Shown here one piece after another: positions 18,672 to 28,105 of a stretch of DNA of 64,000 nt. Below the pieces are notes generated by a model. The model saw only the letters and a program-made list of their open reading frames with translations, was not told the origin of the DNA and ran no database searches. Source of the DNA: Roseofilum reptotaenium CS-1145 (GTDB lineage Bacteria; Cyanobacteriota; Cyanobacteriia; Cyanobacteriales; Desertifilaceae); assembly GCF_028330985.1 (NCBI RefSeq), contig NZ_JAQMUE010000021.1:1-64000 (forward strand). Reading direction: 5' to 3'. The position numbers and the translations under genes are program-made. Numbering within the stretch: position 1 is the first letter of the stretch; each line of letters opens with the position of its first letter.

Positions 18672-21600
18672 ATGATCTTCAAAAATCGCGTTATTGATAA
18701 AGGCCAACTGAAAAAACTGATTGCTGCTGCATTTACCCAATACGGTAGCGCTCGAACTTCCCAAATGGCAGACCGGCTCAAAAATCTGGGCTTTCGCTTT
18801 GCCACTCGTGCTGGAGTCAGTATCAGTGTAGATGATTTGCAGATTCCTCCATCCAAACAAGAATTACTCGAAGCTGCTGAAGAACAAATCCGCGAAATTG
18901 AATTGCGCTATTCTAAGGGTGAAATTACAGAAGTAGAACGATTTCAACGGGTAATTGATACCTGGAACTCCACCAGTGAAGCCCTCAAGGATGAAGTGGT
19001 CCGCTATTTTAAAGCGACTAATCCCCTGAATAGCGTGTATATGATGGCGTTTTCTGGGGCACGGGGGAATATTTCCCAGGTGCGTCAGTTGGTGGGAATG
19101 CGGGGGCTGATGGCCGATCCCCAGGGGGAAATTATTTCCTTGCCCATTAAAACCAATTTCCGGGAAGGGTTAACAGTAACCGAGTATATTATTTCCTCCT
19201 ATGGAGCCAGAAAAGGTCTGGTGGATACGGCGCTCCGGACGGCAGATAGTGGATATTTAACCCGGCGCTTGGTGGATGTGTCCCAAGATGTGATTATTCG
19301 GGAACTCGACTGCGGAACAGCCCGGGGAATTACGGTTGAAGCCATGTGTGAGGGTGATCGCACCCTGATTCCCCTAGCCGATCGCCTGTTGGGTCGCTCT
19401 TTGGCTGAAGATGTGGTCTCGGAAACCGGGGAGTTGGTGGCCAAGCGCAATGATTGGCTCAGTGAAGAGCTAGCCAAAGCAGTGGCCCAACACCGGAAAA
19501 CGGTCAAAGTGCGATCGCCTCTGACCTGCGAAGCGGCGCGCTCGGTTTGCCAGGCGTGCTACGGCTGGAGTTTGGCCCACCATGCCCCAGTGGATTTAGG
19601 GGAAGCAGTGGGGATTATTGCCGCCCAGTCGATTGGCGAACCGGGGACCCAGCTCACGATGAGGACATTCCATACGGGGGGCGTATTCTCTGGGGCAGCC
19701 CGGGATATCCTGGCTCCGACGGGGGGCAAAATCAACTATGCCGAAGTCAAAACCCGTAAGGTTAAAAGCAAACAGGGCCAAGAAATTCGGGTAGAAACAG
19801 GAGGGGTGCTGGAGCTGATTGTGGATGTGGAAATTCGGGAGTTGGAGGCGGGCCAAACCCAGCAGAGTGGGGGTGCTCTTGACCAGAAGAAAAAACACAA
19901 TATCCACAAAATTCCCATCAGTGCGGGGTCTCGTCTGCTGGTCGAAGATGGGCAGATGATTAAACCCGGGACGATTATTGCCAATACGCCTCCTTCGAGG
20001 GCAGCGAGCCGTTCGACGGAGCGGGCAACGAAGGATGTGAGTACGGATATTGCCGGAGAAGTCTGTTTTGAAGGCATCATCCCGGAAGAAAAACGCGATC
20101 GCCAAGGGGCAACGACGGTGATTGCCCGGACAGGCGGCCTGATTTGGGTCTTATCTGGGGAAGTCTATAACCTGCCCTCGGATGCCAAACCAGTGGTCAA
20201 AAACCAAGACCAGGTGCGATCGCTCGATGTCCTGGCCATGAGTACCATCACCACCAAACATGGGGGACTTGTGCGGCTGCCCGATGGCCCGGAAGGGCGG
20301 GAAGTGGAAATTATCACCGCCCAAGTCACTTTAGACCAGGCAACGGTGACAATTAAAGACAAAGGCAGCAAGGAAATCTACTTAATCACGACCCGCGAGG
20401 GCGAGCAGTTTTCCCTGCTGGCCACCCCGGGAAGTAAAGTGACCTCTGGCCAAGTCGTTGCCGAACTGATTGACCAGAGCTATCGCACCCTGACAGGGGG
20501 AACGGTCCGTTATGCGGGCATTGAAACGAAACGGCGCAGCGGCACGAGCAAATACGGACAAGAGGTGGTGAAAGGGGGAACCCTACTCTGGATTCCGGAA
20601 GAGTCCCACGAAGTGAACAAGGATATTTCCCTGCTGATGGTCGAAGATGGGCAATATGTAGAAGCGGGAACAGAGGTGGTCAAAGATATCTTCTGCCAAA
20701 CCTCTGGGATTGTGACGGTGGTGCAGAAAAACGACATTCTGCGGGAAATCATCATTAAACCGGGAGAACTCCATCTGATTACGGACCCGGAACAGATGCC
20801 CGCGGAAGGCATCGTCCGTCCCCCAGAAAGGGTGATGGGCCAAGAAGTCGAGCAGCTCTGCACCCTAGAGATTGTCCAAACCCCAGAAGGGATGGGTGCC
20901 CTGTTGCGCCCGGTGGCGGAGTACCCCGTCTCGGATAATCCTCCGGGGCCGTCTACTTCGACAGGGGAAAAAGATTTGATTCAACTGCGCACGGCGCAAC
21001 GGTTGCCCTACAAGGATGGCGAGCGGATTAAGTCGGTTCAAGGGGTAGACTTGGTGCGCACCCATTTAATCCTGGAGATTAACCCAGACTATGCGGGCGA
21101 AACCTCGAGTGCGGGAGCGAGTTCTTTGCAGGGCTTAGAATTGGTGGCCGACATTGAACTGGTGCCGGCTCCGGAGTTGAACGAAACGACGGAAGAGGGA
21201 GAGGTGATTGAAGTGATGCGCCTCCAGTTGGTGATTCTAGAGTCTCTATTGATTCGCCGGGAAGGAATAGCAGACCTGACCCAAGGACAAATCCGGACGC
21301 AACTGTTGGTGGCCGATGGGGCCCAAGTTGGGGCTGGGGATGTGATTGCTTCAACGGAGATTCTGTGTAATTCCCCAGGGGAAATTGCTGGGCTTCGGGA
21401 TGAGGATGAGCAGGTGCGGCGGTTGCTGGTGGTTCGAGGGAGCGATCGCCGAACCCTAGATCTGCAAGAGCAAATCGACCAGCTCCAAGTGAAGGAAGGA
21501 GACCTACTGGTGGCGGGAGAGGAGGTTGCGCCGGGCATTCGGCTTCCAGAGTCGAGCAAGGTTGAATTTATTGACCCCACCGACAAAACTCTAGTCCTGC

Positions 21601-22883
21601 GTTCTGCCCGTCCCTACCGAGTTTCTCCAGGTGCGGTGTTGCACCTGGGAGACGGGGGACTGGTCCAACGGGGGGATAAGTTGGTTCTGTTGGTCTTCGA
21701 GCGGGCGAAGACGGGGGATATTATTCAAGGTCTGCCCCGGATTGAAGAACTGCTGGAGGCGCGCAAACCGAAGGAAGCCTGTGTCTTAGCCCGTCGTCCT
21801 GGAGAAATCCAAACGGTGGAAGGGGAAGATGACGTGCGAGCCATCCGGGTGGTGGAAATTGATGGGACTTTGACCACGTATACGCTGCTGCCGGGCCAGA
21901 GCTTGATGGTGGTAGAAGGAGAACGGGTGGAAGCGGGAGGCCCGATTTCTGATGGTCAACAAAATCCCCACGAACTGCTCGAGATTAAGTTTGGCTGGTA
22001 TTTGGAGCAGGGAATGTCCCATTACGAAGCGGCGATGGCGGCTTTGGCTGAGGTGCAACAGTTTTTGGTGGATGCGGTGCAAGGGGTTTATCAGTCCCAA
22101 GGGATTGATATTGCGGACAAACATATTGAGGTGATTGTTCGGCAGATGACTTCTAAGGTGCGCCTAGATGATGGGGGAGATACGACGATGTTGCCTGGGG
22201 AGCTGATGGAGTTGTACCAAGTAGAGCAAGTGAACGAGGCGATGTCGATTACCGGGGGCGCGCCGGCTAAGTATACGCCGGTGTTGCTGGGGATTACGAA
22301 GGCTTCGCTGAATACAGATAGCTTCATCAGTGCGGCGAGTTTCCAGGAGACGACGCGGGTGCTGACGGAGGCGGCGATCGAGGGTAAGTCGGACTGGTTG
22401 AGGGGCTTGAAGGAAAATGTGATTATCGGGCGCTTAATTCCGGCAGGAACTGGGTTTAATGCCTATGAGGATGGGTTTAGGGGCCAAATTGCCCCGGATT
22501 ATGATACGAGGGGGGATCTCGATGACGAAATTGTGGGATCGGGTCTATCAGACAGCTTCTTGCCTGGCCATGGATATTCGGGTGGGTCTGATGATTCCGA
22601 ATATGGGGTAAGGTCTGATGAGTTTTCTGCTCCGACTGGCCGGAATATGTCATATCCGATGTTTGATAATTCAGAGTCGGATGTGGATGATTTGCAGGAT
22701 TTGGTGGTCGATGACCGCACAGCCTACCGTTTAGATCCAAAATCGAGCGCCCAGAAGGCAGGGACTAAAAAGGGCAAAACCCCGAAAGGAAAGGCAAAAA
22801 AGGCCGAGCCGGCGATCGATATGGATTTAGATTTGGAGGAGGAAGAGCTAATCTATGATCCAATGGAGGATGATCAGGATTAG
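18672..22883 (+). CDS. rpoC2: RNA polymerase beta'' subunit (cyanobacterial RpoC2)
   Basis: About 1403 aa, equivalent to the C-terminal part of bacterial beta'. In cyanobacteria and plastids beta' is split into RpoC1 (gamma) and RpoC2. It begins [16 protein letters not shown] and continues with [20 protein letters not shown] and [19 protein letters not shown], the trigger-loop and bridge-helix region. A long cyanobacteria-type insertion with many beta repeats fills the middle, and [15 protein letters not shown] and the C-terminal QNVII-like region ([15 protein letters not shown]) are present. The last 120 residues are low complexity, with a Lys-rich then acidic tail. No rpoC1 lies between this gene and rpoB. 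Two hairpins follow the stop. Confidence 0.98.
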   Translation: MIFKNRVIDKGQLKKLIAAAFTQYGSARTSQMADRLKNLGFRFATRAGVSISVDDLQIPPSKQELLEAAEEQIREIELRYSKGEITEVERFQRVIDTWNSTSEALKDEVVRYFKATNPLNSVYMMAFSGARGNISQVRQLVGMRGLMADPQGEIISLPIKTNFREGLTVTEYIISSYGARKGLVDTALRTADSGYLTRRLVDVSQDVIIRELDCGTARGITVEAMCEGDRTLIPLADRLLGRSLAEDVVSETGELVAKRNDWLSEELAKAVAQHRKTVKVRSPLTCEAARSVCQACYGWSLAHHAPVDLGEAVGIIAAQSIGEPGTQLTMRTFHTGGVFSGAARDILAPTGGKINYAEVKTRKVKSKQGQEIRVETGGVLELIVDVEIRELEAGQTQQSGGALDQKKKHNIHKIPISAGSRLLVEDGQMIKPGTIIANTPPSRAASRSTERATKDVSTDIAGEVCFEGIIPEEKRDRQGATTVIARTGGLIWVLSGEVYNLPSDAKPVVKNQDQVRSLDVLAMSTITTKHGGLVRLPDGPEGREVEIITAQVTLDQATVTIKDKGSKEIYLITTREGEQFSLLATPGSKVTSGQVVAELIDQSYRTLTGGTVRYAGIETKRRSGTSKYGQEVVKGGTLLWIPEESHEVNKDISLLMVEDGQYVEAGTEVVKDIFCQTSGIVTVVQKNDILREIIIKPGELHLITDPEQMPAEGIVRPPERVMGQEVEQLCTLEIVQTPEGMGALLRPVAEYPVSDNPPGPSTSTGEKDLIQLRTAQRLPYKDGERIKSVQGVDLVRTHLILEINPDYAGETSSAGASSLQGLELVADIELVPAPELNETTEEGEVIEVMRLQLVILESLLIRREGIADLTQGQIRTQLLVADGAQVGAGDVIASTEILCNSPGEIAGLRDEDEQVRRLLVVRGSDRRTLDLQEQIDQLQVKEGDLLVAGEEVAPGIRLPESSKVEFIDPTDKTLVLRSARPYRVSPGAVLHLGDGGLVQRGDKLVLLVFERAKTGDIIQGLPRIEELLEARKPKEACVLARRPGEIQTVEGEDDVRAIRVVEIDGTLTTYTLLPGQSLMVVEGERVEAGGPISDGQQNPHELLEIKFGWYLEQGMSHYEAAMAALAEVQQFLVDAVQGVYQSQGIDIADKHIEVIVRQMTSKVRLDDGGDTTMLPGELMELYQVEQVNEAMSITGGAPAKYTPVLLGITKASLNTDSFISAASFQETTRVLTEAAIEGKSDWLRGLKENVIIGRLIPAGTGFNAYEDGFRGQIAPDYDTRGDLDDEIVGSGLSDSFLPGHGYSGGSDDSEYGVRSDEFSAPTGRNMSYPMFDNSESDVDDLQDLVVDDRTAYRLDPKSSAQKAGTKKGKTPKGKAKKAEPAIDMDLDLEEEELIYDPMEDDQD

Positions 22884-22942
22884 CTAGAGCGCTTGGCGCT
22901 CTAGAAAAGGCAGTAGGGGCTTGCATCTTGTTTGCCCCTACT
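22884..22942 (+). terminator. Double-hairpin terminator region of rpoC2
   Basis: CTAGAGCGC/GCGCTCTAG (22884-22904) is a perfect 9-bp stem with a TTG loop right after the stop. AGTAGGGGC (22912-22920) then pairs with GCCCCTACT (22934-22942). The T-richness after the second stem is modest. The second stem belongs to the GTAGGGGC repeat family. Confidence 0.7.
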
Positions 22943-23011
22943 TGTTGTCCTCAGATCATTTCTCTATGAAGATTCACGTTCACAAGAGACTGGGGCCTTT
23001 TGCTTTGCCCT

Positions 23012-23182
23012 TTAATTTAATCCTAACCAACTTAGAACACCCTGTCCGGTGACGTATTCAATGACTAGAGTAACGCTAAAACCGACCATGGCGGCTCGAC
23101 CATTGAGGCGCTCGGCATAATCGTTAAATCCGAGTTTGGGTTGAGGGAGTTTGGGGGATACAGTGGGTTTGAGTTCAGCCAT
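23012..23182 (-). CDS. High-light-inducible protein (one-helix Hlip/SCP)
   Basis: A 56-aa thylakoid protein with a single membrane helix. The chlorophyll-binding signature ERLNGRAAMVGF at residues 24-35 identifies a high-light-inducible (small CAB-like) protein; the helix runs to about residue 45. A Pro/Lys-rich segment precedes it on the stromal side. Family members bind chlorophyll and carotenoid, protect photosystem II assembly and respond to strong light. It is convergent with rpoC2. A perfect TATAAT lies 50 bp upstream of the ATG. Confidence 0.93.
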   Translation of the reverse strand: MAELKPTVSPKLPQPKLGFNDYAERLNGRAAMVGFSVTLVIEYVTGQGVLSWLGLN

Positions 23183-23231
23183 AATTGAGGATAAAAGTCG
23201 TTAAAGTTTACAATTCTTAATATTTCCCCTA

Positions 23232-23237
23232 ATTATA
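23232..23237 (-). promoter_or_regulatory. -10 box of the high-light-inducible gene
   Basis: Perfect TATAAT on the minus strand, 50 bp upstream of the ATG. No -35 match at 17 nt and no clear HLR1 pair, so light control is not shown by sequence. Confidence 0.35.
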
Positions 23238-23284
23238 ATGCCATTTGAGTCCTTTCTGCTCAGTCAGGAATACCCTAGAGCAGT

Positions 23285-23357
23285 TATATAGCACGTCTCT
23301 CTTCTGGAGGAGTACAGCTTGAAACCTTAGACCCTAAGCAATACAGGCTATTCCCTA
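23285..23357 (+). repeat. Dispersed 73-bp repeat, copy B
   Basis: Same block order as copy A with one inserted base. The inner stem CTTAG/CTAAG is kept. The outer stem is AGCTTG against CAGGCT, where the A-to-G change still pairs as a U-G wobble. Lies about 140 bp before ald. Confidence 0.8.
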
Positions 23358-23497
23358 GGGAATAGGGAGTAGGAAAGGCAGAAAGCCTCTAGATCCCTGA
23401 TCGCCTCGTAGTCAGCTAATTTGCCCCACTTACCCATTTTTAATTTTTAATTGATATAAGCTGGATCTAGAGGGATTTCAGCATGAAGAGGTAATTG

Positions 23498-24586
23498 ATG
23501 GATATCGGAGTTCCTAAAGAACGGAAAGATCAAGAATTTCGGGTGGGACTCACCCCTAGTAGTGTACGGGTGTTGACTGAACGGGGTCATCAGGTCTTTG
23601 TGGAAACTGGAGCAGGTGACGGGGCTGGGTTCATAGATGGAGATTACTTAGATGTGGGGGCAAAGATTGTCCCTTCTCCAGATCTGGCATGGGATCAGGA
23701 GTTGGTAGTAAAGGTAAAGGAACCGTTAGCTTCTGAGTATGGGTTTTTGACTTCTGGAAAGTTATTGTTTACTTATCTACATTTGGCGGCCGATCGCCCC
23801 TTAACGGAAAAATTAATAAAATCGGGGACATTGGCGATTGCCTATGAAACCGTAGAATTACCCGATGGTCGCCTACCCCTGCTCACGCCCATGAGCGTTA
23901 TTGCTGGCCGGCTATCTGTGCAGTTTGGGGCCCGTTTCTTAGAGCGACAACAGGGGGGGCGAGGAGTTCTATTAGGCGGTATTCCAGGAGTTAGTCCCGG
24001 ACAAGTAGTCATTCTTGGCGGCGGTGTCGTTGGTACAGAAGCCGCCCGCATTGCCATAGGAATGGGAGCCAAAGTCCAAATTCTAGATATTAATGTGGAG
24101 CGCCTGGCAGAGCTAGAAACCCTATTTGGTTCCAGAGTGGAATTGCTCTATAGTAATTCGGCCCAAATTGAACGAGTGGTTCCCGAGGCAGATCTGCTTG
24201 TTGGGGCTGTATTAGTCTTAGGTCGTCGTGCCCCTCAATTGGTTGCCCGCAGTTTAGTGGGGAGAATGAAACCTGGTTCGGTGCTGATTGATGTTTCCGT
24301 TGATCAAGGGGGATGTATCGAAACCCTGCACCCCACTTCCCACACCCAACCCATCTATATAGAGGAAGGGGTTGTCCATTATGGTGTCCCCAATATGCCA
24401 GGAGCCGTACCTTGGACAGCAACCCAAGCCTTGAATAATGCCACGCTGCCCTATGTGTTGCAATTAGCCCATGCGGGAGTCGGCGCTCTGAAGCAAAATC
24501 CTGCTTTGGCCAAGGGAGTGAATATCAAGAATAATCATATTGTCCATCCAGCCATTCATGACTGCTTTCCAGATTTGGTGACTTGA
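23498..24586 (+). CDS. ald: Alanine dehydrogenase
   Basis: 362 aa NAD-dependent enzyme that interconverts L-alanine and pyruvate plus ammonia. It opens IGVPKERKDQEFRVGLTPSSV, the Ald/PNT N-terminal signature. The pyruvate-binding KVKEP and TYLHLAADR follow, the Rossmann motif is ILGGGVVGTEAARIA near residue 170, and the C-terminal catalytic region reads YGVPNMPGAVPWTATQALN. Start at ATG 23498 with AGAGG about 7 nt before it; the TTG one codon upstream is less likely. It is monocistronic, with psbY 170 bp downstream. Confidence 0.96.
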   Translation: MDIGVPKERKDQEFRVGLTPSSVRVLTERGHQVFVETGAGDGAGFIDGDYLDVGAKIVPSPDLAWDQELVVKVKEPLASEYGFLTSGKLLFTYLHLAADRPLTEKLIKSGTLAIAYETVELPDGRLPLLTPMSVIAGRLSVQFGARFLERQQGGRGVLLGGIPGVSPGQVVILGGGVVGTEAARIAIGMGAKVQILDINVERLAELETLFGSRVELLYSNSAQIERVVPEADLLVGAVLVLGRRAPQLVARSLVGRMKPGSVLIDVSVDQGGCIETLHPTSHTQPIYIEEGVVHYGVPNMPGAVPWTATQALNNATLPYVLQLAHAGVGALKQNPALAKGVNIKNNHIVHPAIHDCFPDLVT

Positions 24587-24759
24587 GGAATTGAGAGTAT
24601 ACCAGGAAGAATGGGAGTCGGTTATGCCCCGTCTTCATGTACTTCCTGAAGAATCTGCGTCTCTTTAGAGCATAGAATGTCAAAAGCGTCTCACTTTGCG
24701 GTACAACTAGAAGTAAGATAAACCGATAAAAAACTTTACTGAATCTGGAGGAAAAAACT

Positions 24760-24882
24760 ATGGATTGGCGTGTAGTCATTGTTTTACTACCGATCGCTAT
24801 AGCTGGAGGATGGGCCCTTTTCAATATTGGTGCAGCCGCTTTAAATCAGATTCAGAACTTGTTAAACAACGAGGAAGCGTAG
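24760..24882 (+). CDS. psbY: Photosystem II protein PsbY
   Basis: A 40-aa single-helix thylakoid protein: an [11 protein letters not shown] start, then a hydrophobic helix to about residue 27, then a short soluble end with NEEA. The MDWRV opening and the GAAALNQIQ stretch match cyanobacterial PsbY (Ycf32), a peripheral subunit near cytochrome b559. GGAGG at 24747-24751 is a strong ribosome-binding site 8 nt before the ATG. It is followed by a clear hairpin terminator, so it is its own transcription unit or the end of the ald unit. Confidence 0.9.
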   Translation: MDWRVVIVLLPIAIAGGWALFNIGAAALNQIQNLLNNEEA

Positions 24883-24914
24883 ATTGCCACAATCAGGTAA
24901 ATCCCTGATGTGCT

Positions 24915-24939
24915 GGGGGGCTAGATCTCCTAGCCCCCT
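24915..24939 (+). terminator. Terminator of psbY
   Basis: GGGGGCTAG (24916-24924) pairs perfectly with CTAGCCCCC (24930-24938) around ATCTC. It is followed by the T-rich stretch TAATTGTTGGTT, 33 nt after the psbY stop. Confidence 0.85.
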
Positions 24940-25024
24940 AATTGTTGGTTCTATGGAATCGATATCTTTCGTGATAGCCAATGGTGATCCAATTCTCCGA
25001 CCTTATTCCCTATTACCTATTCCC

Positions 25025-25039
25025 TAGCGCGAAGCGCTA
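25025..25039. repeat. Mini-hairpin TAGCGC-GAA-GCGCTA upstream of rsmG
   Basis: Identical to 10933-10947 and again joined to the TTCCCTA heptamer. It lies 13 nt before the rsmG ATG, so it would place a GC stem next to the ribosome-binding region. Confidence 0.7.
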
Positions 25040-25052
25040 TAACTTGTGACAA

Positions 25053-25817
25053 ATGGAGATTTTGCAATCCATTCCTCCCTTACCTCCTTCTCTGGAGATT
25101 TGGCAACAAACGATGAGTTGGCAACCTACCCCCAGCCAATTAGATCAATTCCAGCAGCTCTATGGCTTAATTTTAGCGGGGAATCGTCACATGAATTTAA
25201 CCCGCATTACTGAGCCAACCGAGTTTTGGGAAAAGCATTTATGGGATTCTATTCGCCCTCTGGCGTTTGGTCTATCTTCCCCTCAACCGCAAGATTTACC
25301 GCTCCAACCGTGGACTACGGATCGACCCCTGCGAGGTCTGGATATTGGCACTGGGGGAGGATTTCCTGGATTTCCGGTGGCGTTTAGTTTAGGAGCAATT
25401 TATCCGCAATTAGAGTTAACGTTGCTCGATAGTACGCAAAAGAAGATCCTGTTTTTAGAAGAGGCGATCGCCACCCTAAAGTTACCCGATATTAGGGCTA
25501 CTGTGGGCAGAGCTGAACAGATTCATCACCAACCCGACTATTATCAACAGTATGATTTTTGTTTAATCCGAGCTGTAGCCAACGCTGAAGTCTGTGTACA
25601 GTATGCCTTTCCCTTTTTGAAACCAGGGGGTCTGGTCATTTTATATCGGGGGCGCTGGACTCAGGACGAGGAAAAAATCCTCAACCAAACCCTACGCAGT
25701 TTAAGAGGAAATTTAATCTGGATAGATGCCTTTATCACTCCACTCAGTCAAGCCACGCGACACTGTATTTATGTGCGAAAGGAATGTTTACCATTACCGG
25801 TTACCCGTTCCCTATAA
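25053..25817 (+). CDS. rsmG: 16S rRNA (guanine-527-N7)-methyltransferase
   Basis: 254 aa SAM-dependent methyltransferase (GidB) that modifies G527 of 16S rRNA; loss gives low-level streptomycin resistance in other bacteria. Landmarks: GNRHMNLTRITEPTEFWEKHLWDS, the SAM motif GLDIGTGGGFPGFPVA, LLDSTQKKILFLEE and the C-terminal RAVANAEV followed by KPGGLVILYRGR. Length is normal for the cyanobacterial form. Its last 6 bp overlap the end of the convergent permease gene. Confidence 0.95.
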   Translation: MEILQSIPPLPPSLEIWQQTMSWQPTPSQLDQFQQLYGLILAGNRHMNLTRITEPTEFWEKHLWDSIRPLAFGLSSPQPQDLPLQPWTTDRPLRGLDIGTGGGFPGFPVAFSLGAIYPQLELTLLDSTQKKILFLEEAIATLKLPDIRATVGRAEQIHHQPDYYQQYDFCLIRAVANAEVCVQYAFPFLKPGGLVILYRGRWTQDEEKILNQTLRSLRGNLIWIDAFITPLSQATRHCIYVRKECLPLPVTRSL

Positions 25818-27593
25818 ACCATAGATAAAGTTAATCAATAAGGGAACTGTAAACATCATTAAGATACTTAAAGGTGCGCCCACTTTGGTAAAGTCAAAAA
25901 ACTTATAGCCTCCTGGACTATACACCATGGCATTCGTTTGATATCCAATCGGAGTCATAAAACTATTGGAAGCAGCAAAAACAACCGCATACATAAAAGC
26001 ATAGGGGTTCAAGTCTAGGGTTTTAGCGACTTCCACAGCAATGGGTAACATTAGAATGACGGAGGCATTATTAGAAAGAATTTCAGTAAGCAGGGAAGTG
26101 ATAATAAAGAAAAAGAACAGTATCCAATAACCCGAAAAATTTCCTCCTAAATGGATTAAGTTTTGAGCCAACCATTGAGTTGCACCAGATTTATTCATCG
26201 CTATACCTAGGGGAATTAAACCGGCTAAGAGGAAAATGACATCCCAGCGCACAGACCCATAAATTTCCCCTGGTTTTAAACATCCCGTCATAATCATTAA
26301 CACTACACCAGTTAAAGAACTGACCAAGATCGGCAAGATATTAAAAGCGGCTAACAAAATCACTCCGGTTGTAATTCCTAGAGCTGTCTTTGCTTTTTGT
26401 CGCCTTGAAATATCTACAGGTTTTTCTTCTAAAACCAGTAACTCACGGGTCGTTTGTAAACCCAAGAAACTCTGTCTTGGCCCTTGAATTAATAACAAAT
26501 CCCCAAATTTCAATCGGATTTTACCAAGTCGTCCTTGGACGAATTCTGCACCTCTTCTAATGGCTAATACGGTCGCATTGTAGCGTTGTCTAAATCGCAA
26601 TTCTTTTAAGGTAGTTCCAATCAATCTTGAATTCGATAAAATTAGAACTTCTGCAATTTTTTCTTCTCCTGAAGCGATGACTTTTTCTATGGGTTGTTCT
26701 TGAAATTTGACATCGGCTAAAATTTCTAGTCCCCTGGATTCTCGAATTTTGAGTAATTCGTCTCGACTGCTCCGAATCACGAGAATATCACCGGCATTTA
26801 GAACTTTATCCCCTAGAGGTTGGGAAAAGCGCTGTTTATCACGAATAATTTCGAGTACATCTAAGTCAAATTTACGCTGAATTTTGGTTCTTTGTAACGT
26901 CTTACCAATTAAGCTCGATCGCGGACTAATGACGACTTCACTGACATAGTCTTTAAGGTTATAATCTTCTCCTACAAGGTGAGTTTGATGATCGGGGAGT
27001 AATTTGGGCGCGACCAAAGCTAAATAGGTGAGGCCAATAATAAATACTAATATTCCCAATTTGGTAAACTGAAAGACTGAAAATTCACCATAGCCAAGTT
27101 GAGCCGATACACCACTGGCGAGAATATTGGTTGATGTGCCGATTAAGGTGAGCAATCCGCCTAAAATTGTGGAATAAGATAAGGGAATGAGTAACTTACT
27201 GGGTGAAATTTTTTGGCGTTTACTCCATTCTTCAATAATCGGCAAAAAAATGGCTACAATTGCGGTATTATTAATGAATCCTGAGATAGGCCCGACAATT
27301 GAACCCATGACGAAAACTTGCTGAGAGGGATGATTTCCTGCCCAACGGATTATCCGGTTCCGGACAACTTGAATCACACCGGTTTTGGTGATTCCTGCAC
27401 TGAGGATAAACATGGCCATAACGGTGATTGTGGCAGGATTACTAAAGCCAGAAATCCCTTCTTCAGGAGTGACCAGTCCCAGTAACATTAAAGCAATGGC
27501 AATGGAGAGAGCGGTAATATCGGCAGGTAGCCATTCTGTAATGAAAGAAATTAAACCAAGAACAACAACAGTCAGCGTGAGAATAATGGGCAT
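25812..27593 (-). CDS. SLC13-type permease with two TrkA_C domains
   Basis: 593 aa integral membrane transporter of the DASS/SLC13 superfamily (divalent anion/Na+ symporters; some cyanobacterial members import sulfate). The N-terminal half has about five helices, with the family signature NNTAIVAIFLP. A cytosolic insert over about residues 205-385 contains two TrkA_C-like nucleotide-sensing domains (LQRTKIQRKFDLDVLEIIR and LKELRFRQRYNATVLAIRR). The C-terminal half has about six helices, with LSNNASVILMLPI. This domain order is typical. The substrate cannot be assigned. It overlaps rsmG by 6 bp tail to tail. Confidence 0.88.
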   Translation of the reverse strand: MPIILTLTVVVLGLISFITEWLPADITALSIAIALMLLGLVTPEEGISGFSNPATITVMAMFILSAGITKTGVIQVVRNRIIRWAGNHPSQQVFVMGSIVGPISGFINNTAIVAIFLPIIEEWSKRQKISPSKLLIPLSYSTILGGLLTLIGTSTNILASGVSAQLGYGEFSVFQFTKLGILVFIIGLTYLALVAPKLLPDHQTHLVGEDYNLKDYVSEVVISPRSSLIGKTLQRTKIQRKFDLDVLEIIRDKQRFSQPLGDKVLNAGDILVIRSSRDELLKIRESRGLEILADVKFQEQPIEKVIASGEEKIAEVLILSNSRLIGTTLKELRFRQRYNATVLAIRRGAEFVQGRLGKIRLKFGDLLLIQGPRQSFLGLQTTRELLVLEEKPVDISRRQKAKTALGITTGVILLAAFNILPILVSSLTGVVLMIMTGCLKPGEIYGSVRWDVIFLLAGLIPLGIAMNKSGATQWLAQNLIHLGGNFSGYWILFFFFIITSLLTEILSNNASVILMLPIAVEVAKTLDLNPYAFMYAVVFAASNSFMTPIGYQTNAMVYSPGGYKFFDFTKVGAPLSILMMFTVPLLINFIYGL

Positions 27594-27655
27594 AGTTGGG
27601 GATTAGTGATTTAGAACAGAGAACGAGATGCTTTTCCCTGTTGATTGTTGAGTGT

Positions 27656-28048
27656 TTAAGGACTGGGGAGTTGAAGTTGTTGTAAGTTGGTGAGGTGTTC
27701 GGGGCAAAGGGTGGCAACGCCAGCAACCATGACTTTGCTACTGAATCCAGCAACGGCTTGTGCTTGTGTTTCGGTAACGCCTTGTGCAGCGAGTTGTTGA
27801 GCTACCGTGTTGATATGTTCTTGGAGGGTTTGTCCAGAGTTTAAGGCGCTGCATGTTTGTTGGGCTAATTCTAGGGCTTTTTCTTGTCCGATCGCCTGAT
27901 AAGCTTGTTGTTCGAGGGGCGTTAATAAGGTGGGAAGGAAGTCTTCAAAACTGGCAGGGGTAAGGGGAAGTTGAGCTAATGCAGGGGAGGTGAGACTAAC
28001 CAGGAGGGAGGTTAGGCTGAGACAGGAGAGTTTGGAGATTAAGGACAT
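27656..28048 (-). CDS. Secreted small protein, DUF732-like
   Basis: 130 aa with a Sec signal peptide: basic start, a hydrophobic core of Leu/Ser/Thr and a cleavage-like SPALA before QLP near residue 26. The mature part is helical and holds two cysteines, one in QTCSALNSGQ and one in ATLCPEHL, spaced as in DUF732 proteins. It is probably periplasmic or in the thylakoid lumen. Function is unknown. It precedes the SLC13 permease on the same strand, 62 bp away, and could be in its operon. Confidence 0.7.
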   Translation of the reverse strand: MSLISKLSCLSLTSLLVSLTSPALAQLPLTPASFEDFLPTLLTPLEQQAYQAIGQEKALELAQQTCSALNSGQTLQEHINTVAQQLAAQGVTETQAQAVAGFSSKVMVAGVATLCPEHLTNLQQLQLPSP

Positions 28049-28105
28049 GGGTCACGAGTTATTGATCAGATTTTTCCTAGTTTAGCAATTGCATCAGGAA
28101 TTGCC

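Larger units (their letters stand above)
23183..23497. other. 315-bp intergenic region, divergent hliP/ald
   Basis: Holds the promoter side of the high-light-inducible gene, copy B of the 73-bp repeat (23285-23357), a short palindrome around TTCCCTAGGGAA and an AT-rich stretch before ald. No convincing open frame was seen in it. Confidence 0.6.

Noticed and set aside
19596-20105. 169-codon open frame antisense to rpoC2
   Set aside because: Lies fully inside a conserved essential gene, with Arg/Pro/Ser-rich composition produced by the complementary codons and no ribosome-binding site.
22884-22942. Riboswitch or small RNA gene after rpoC2
   Set aside because: Two simple hairpins right after a stop codon are better explained as terminator and interspersed repeat.
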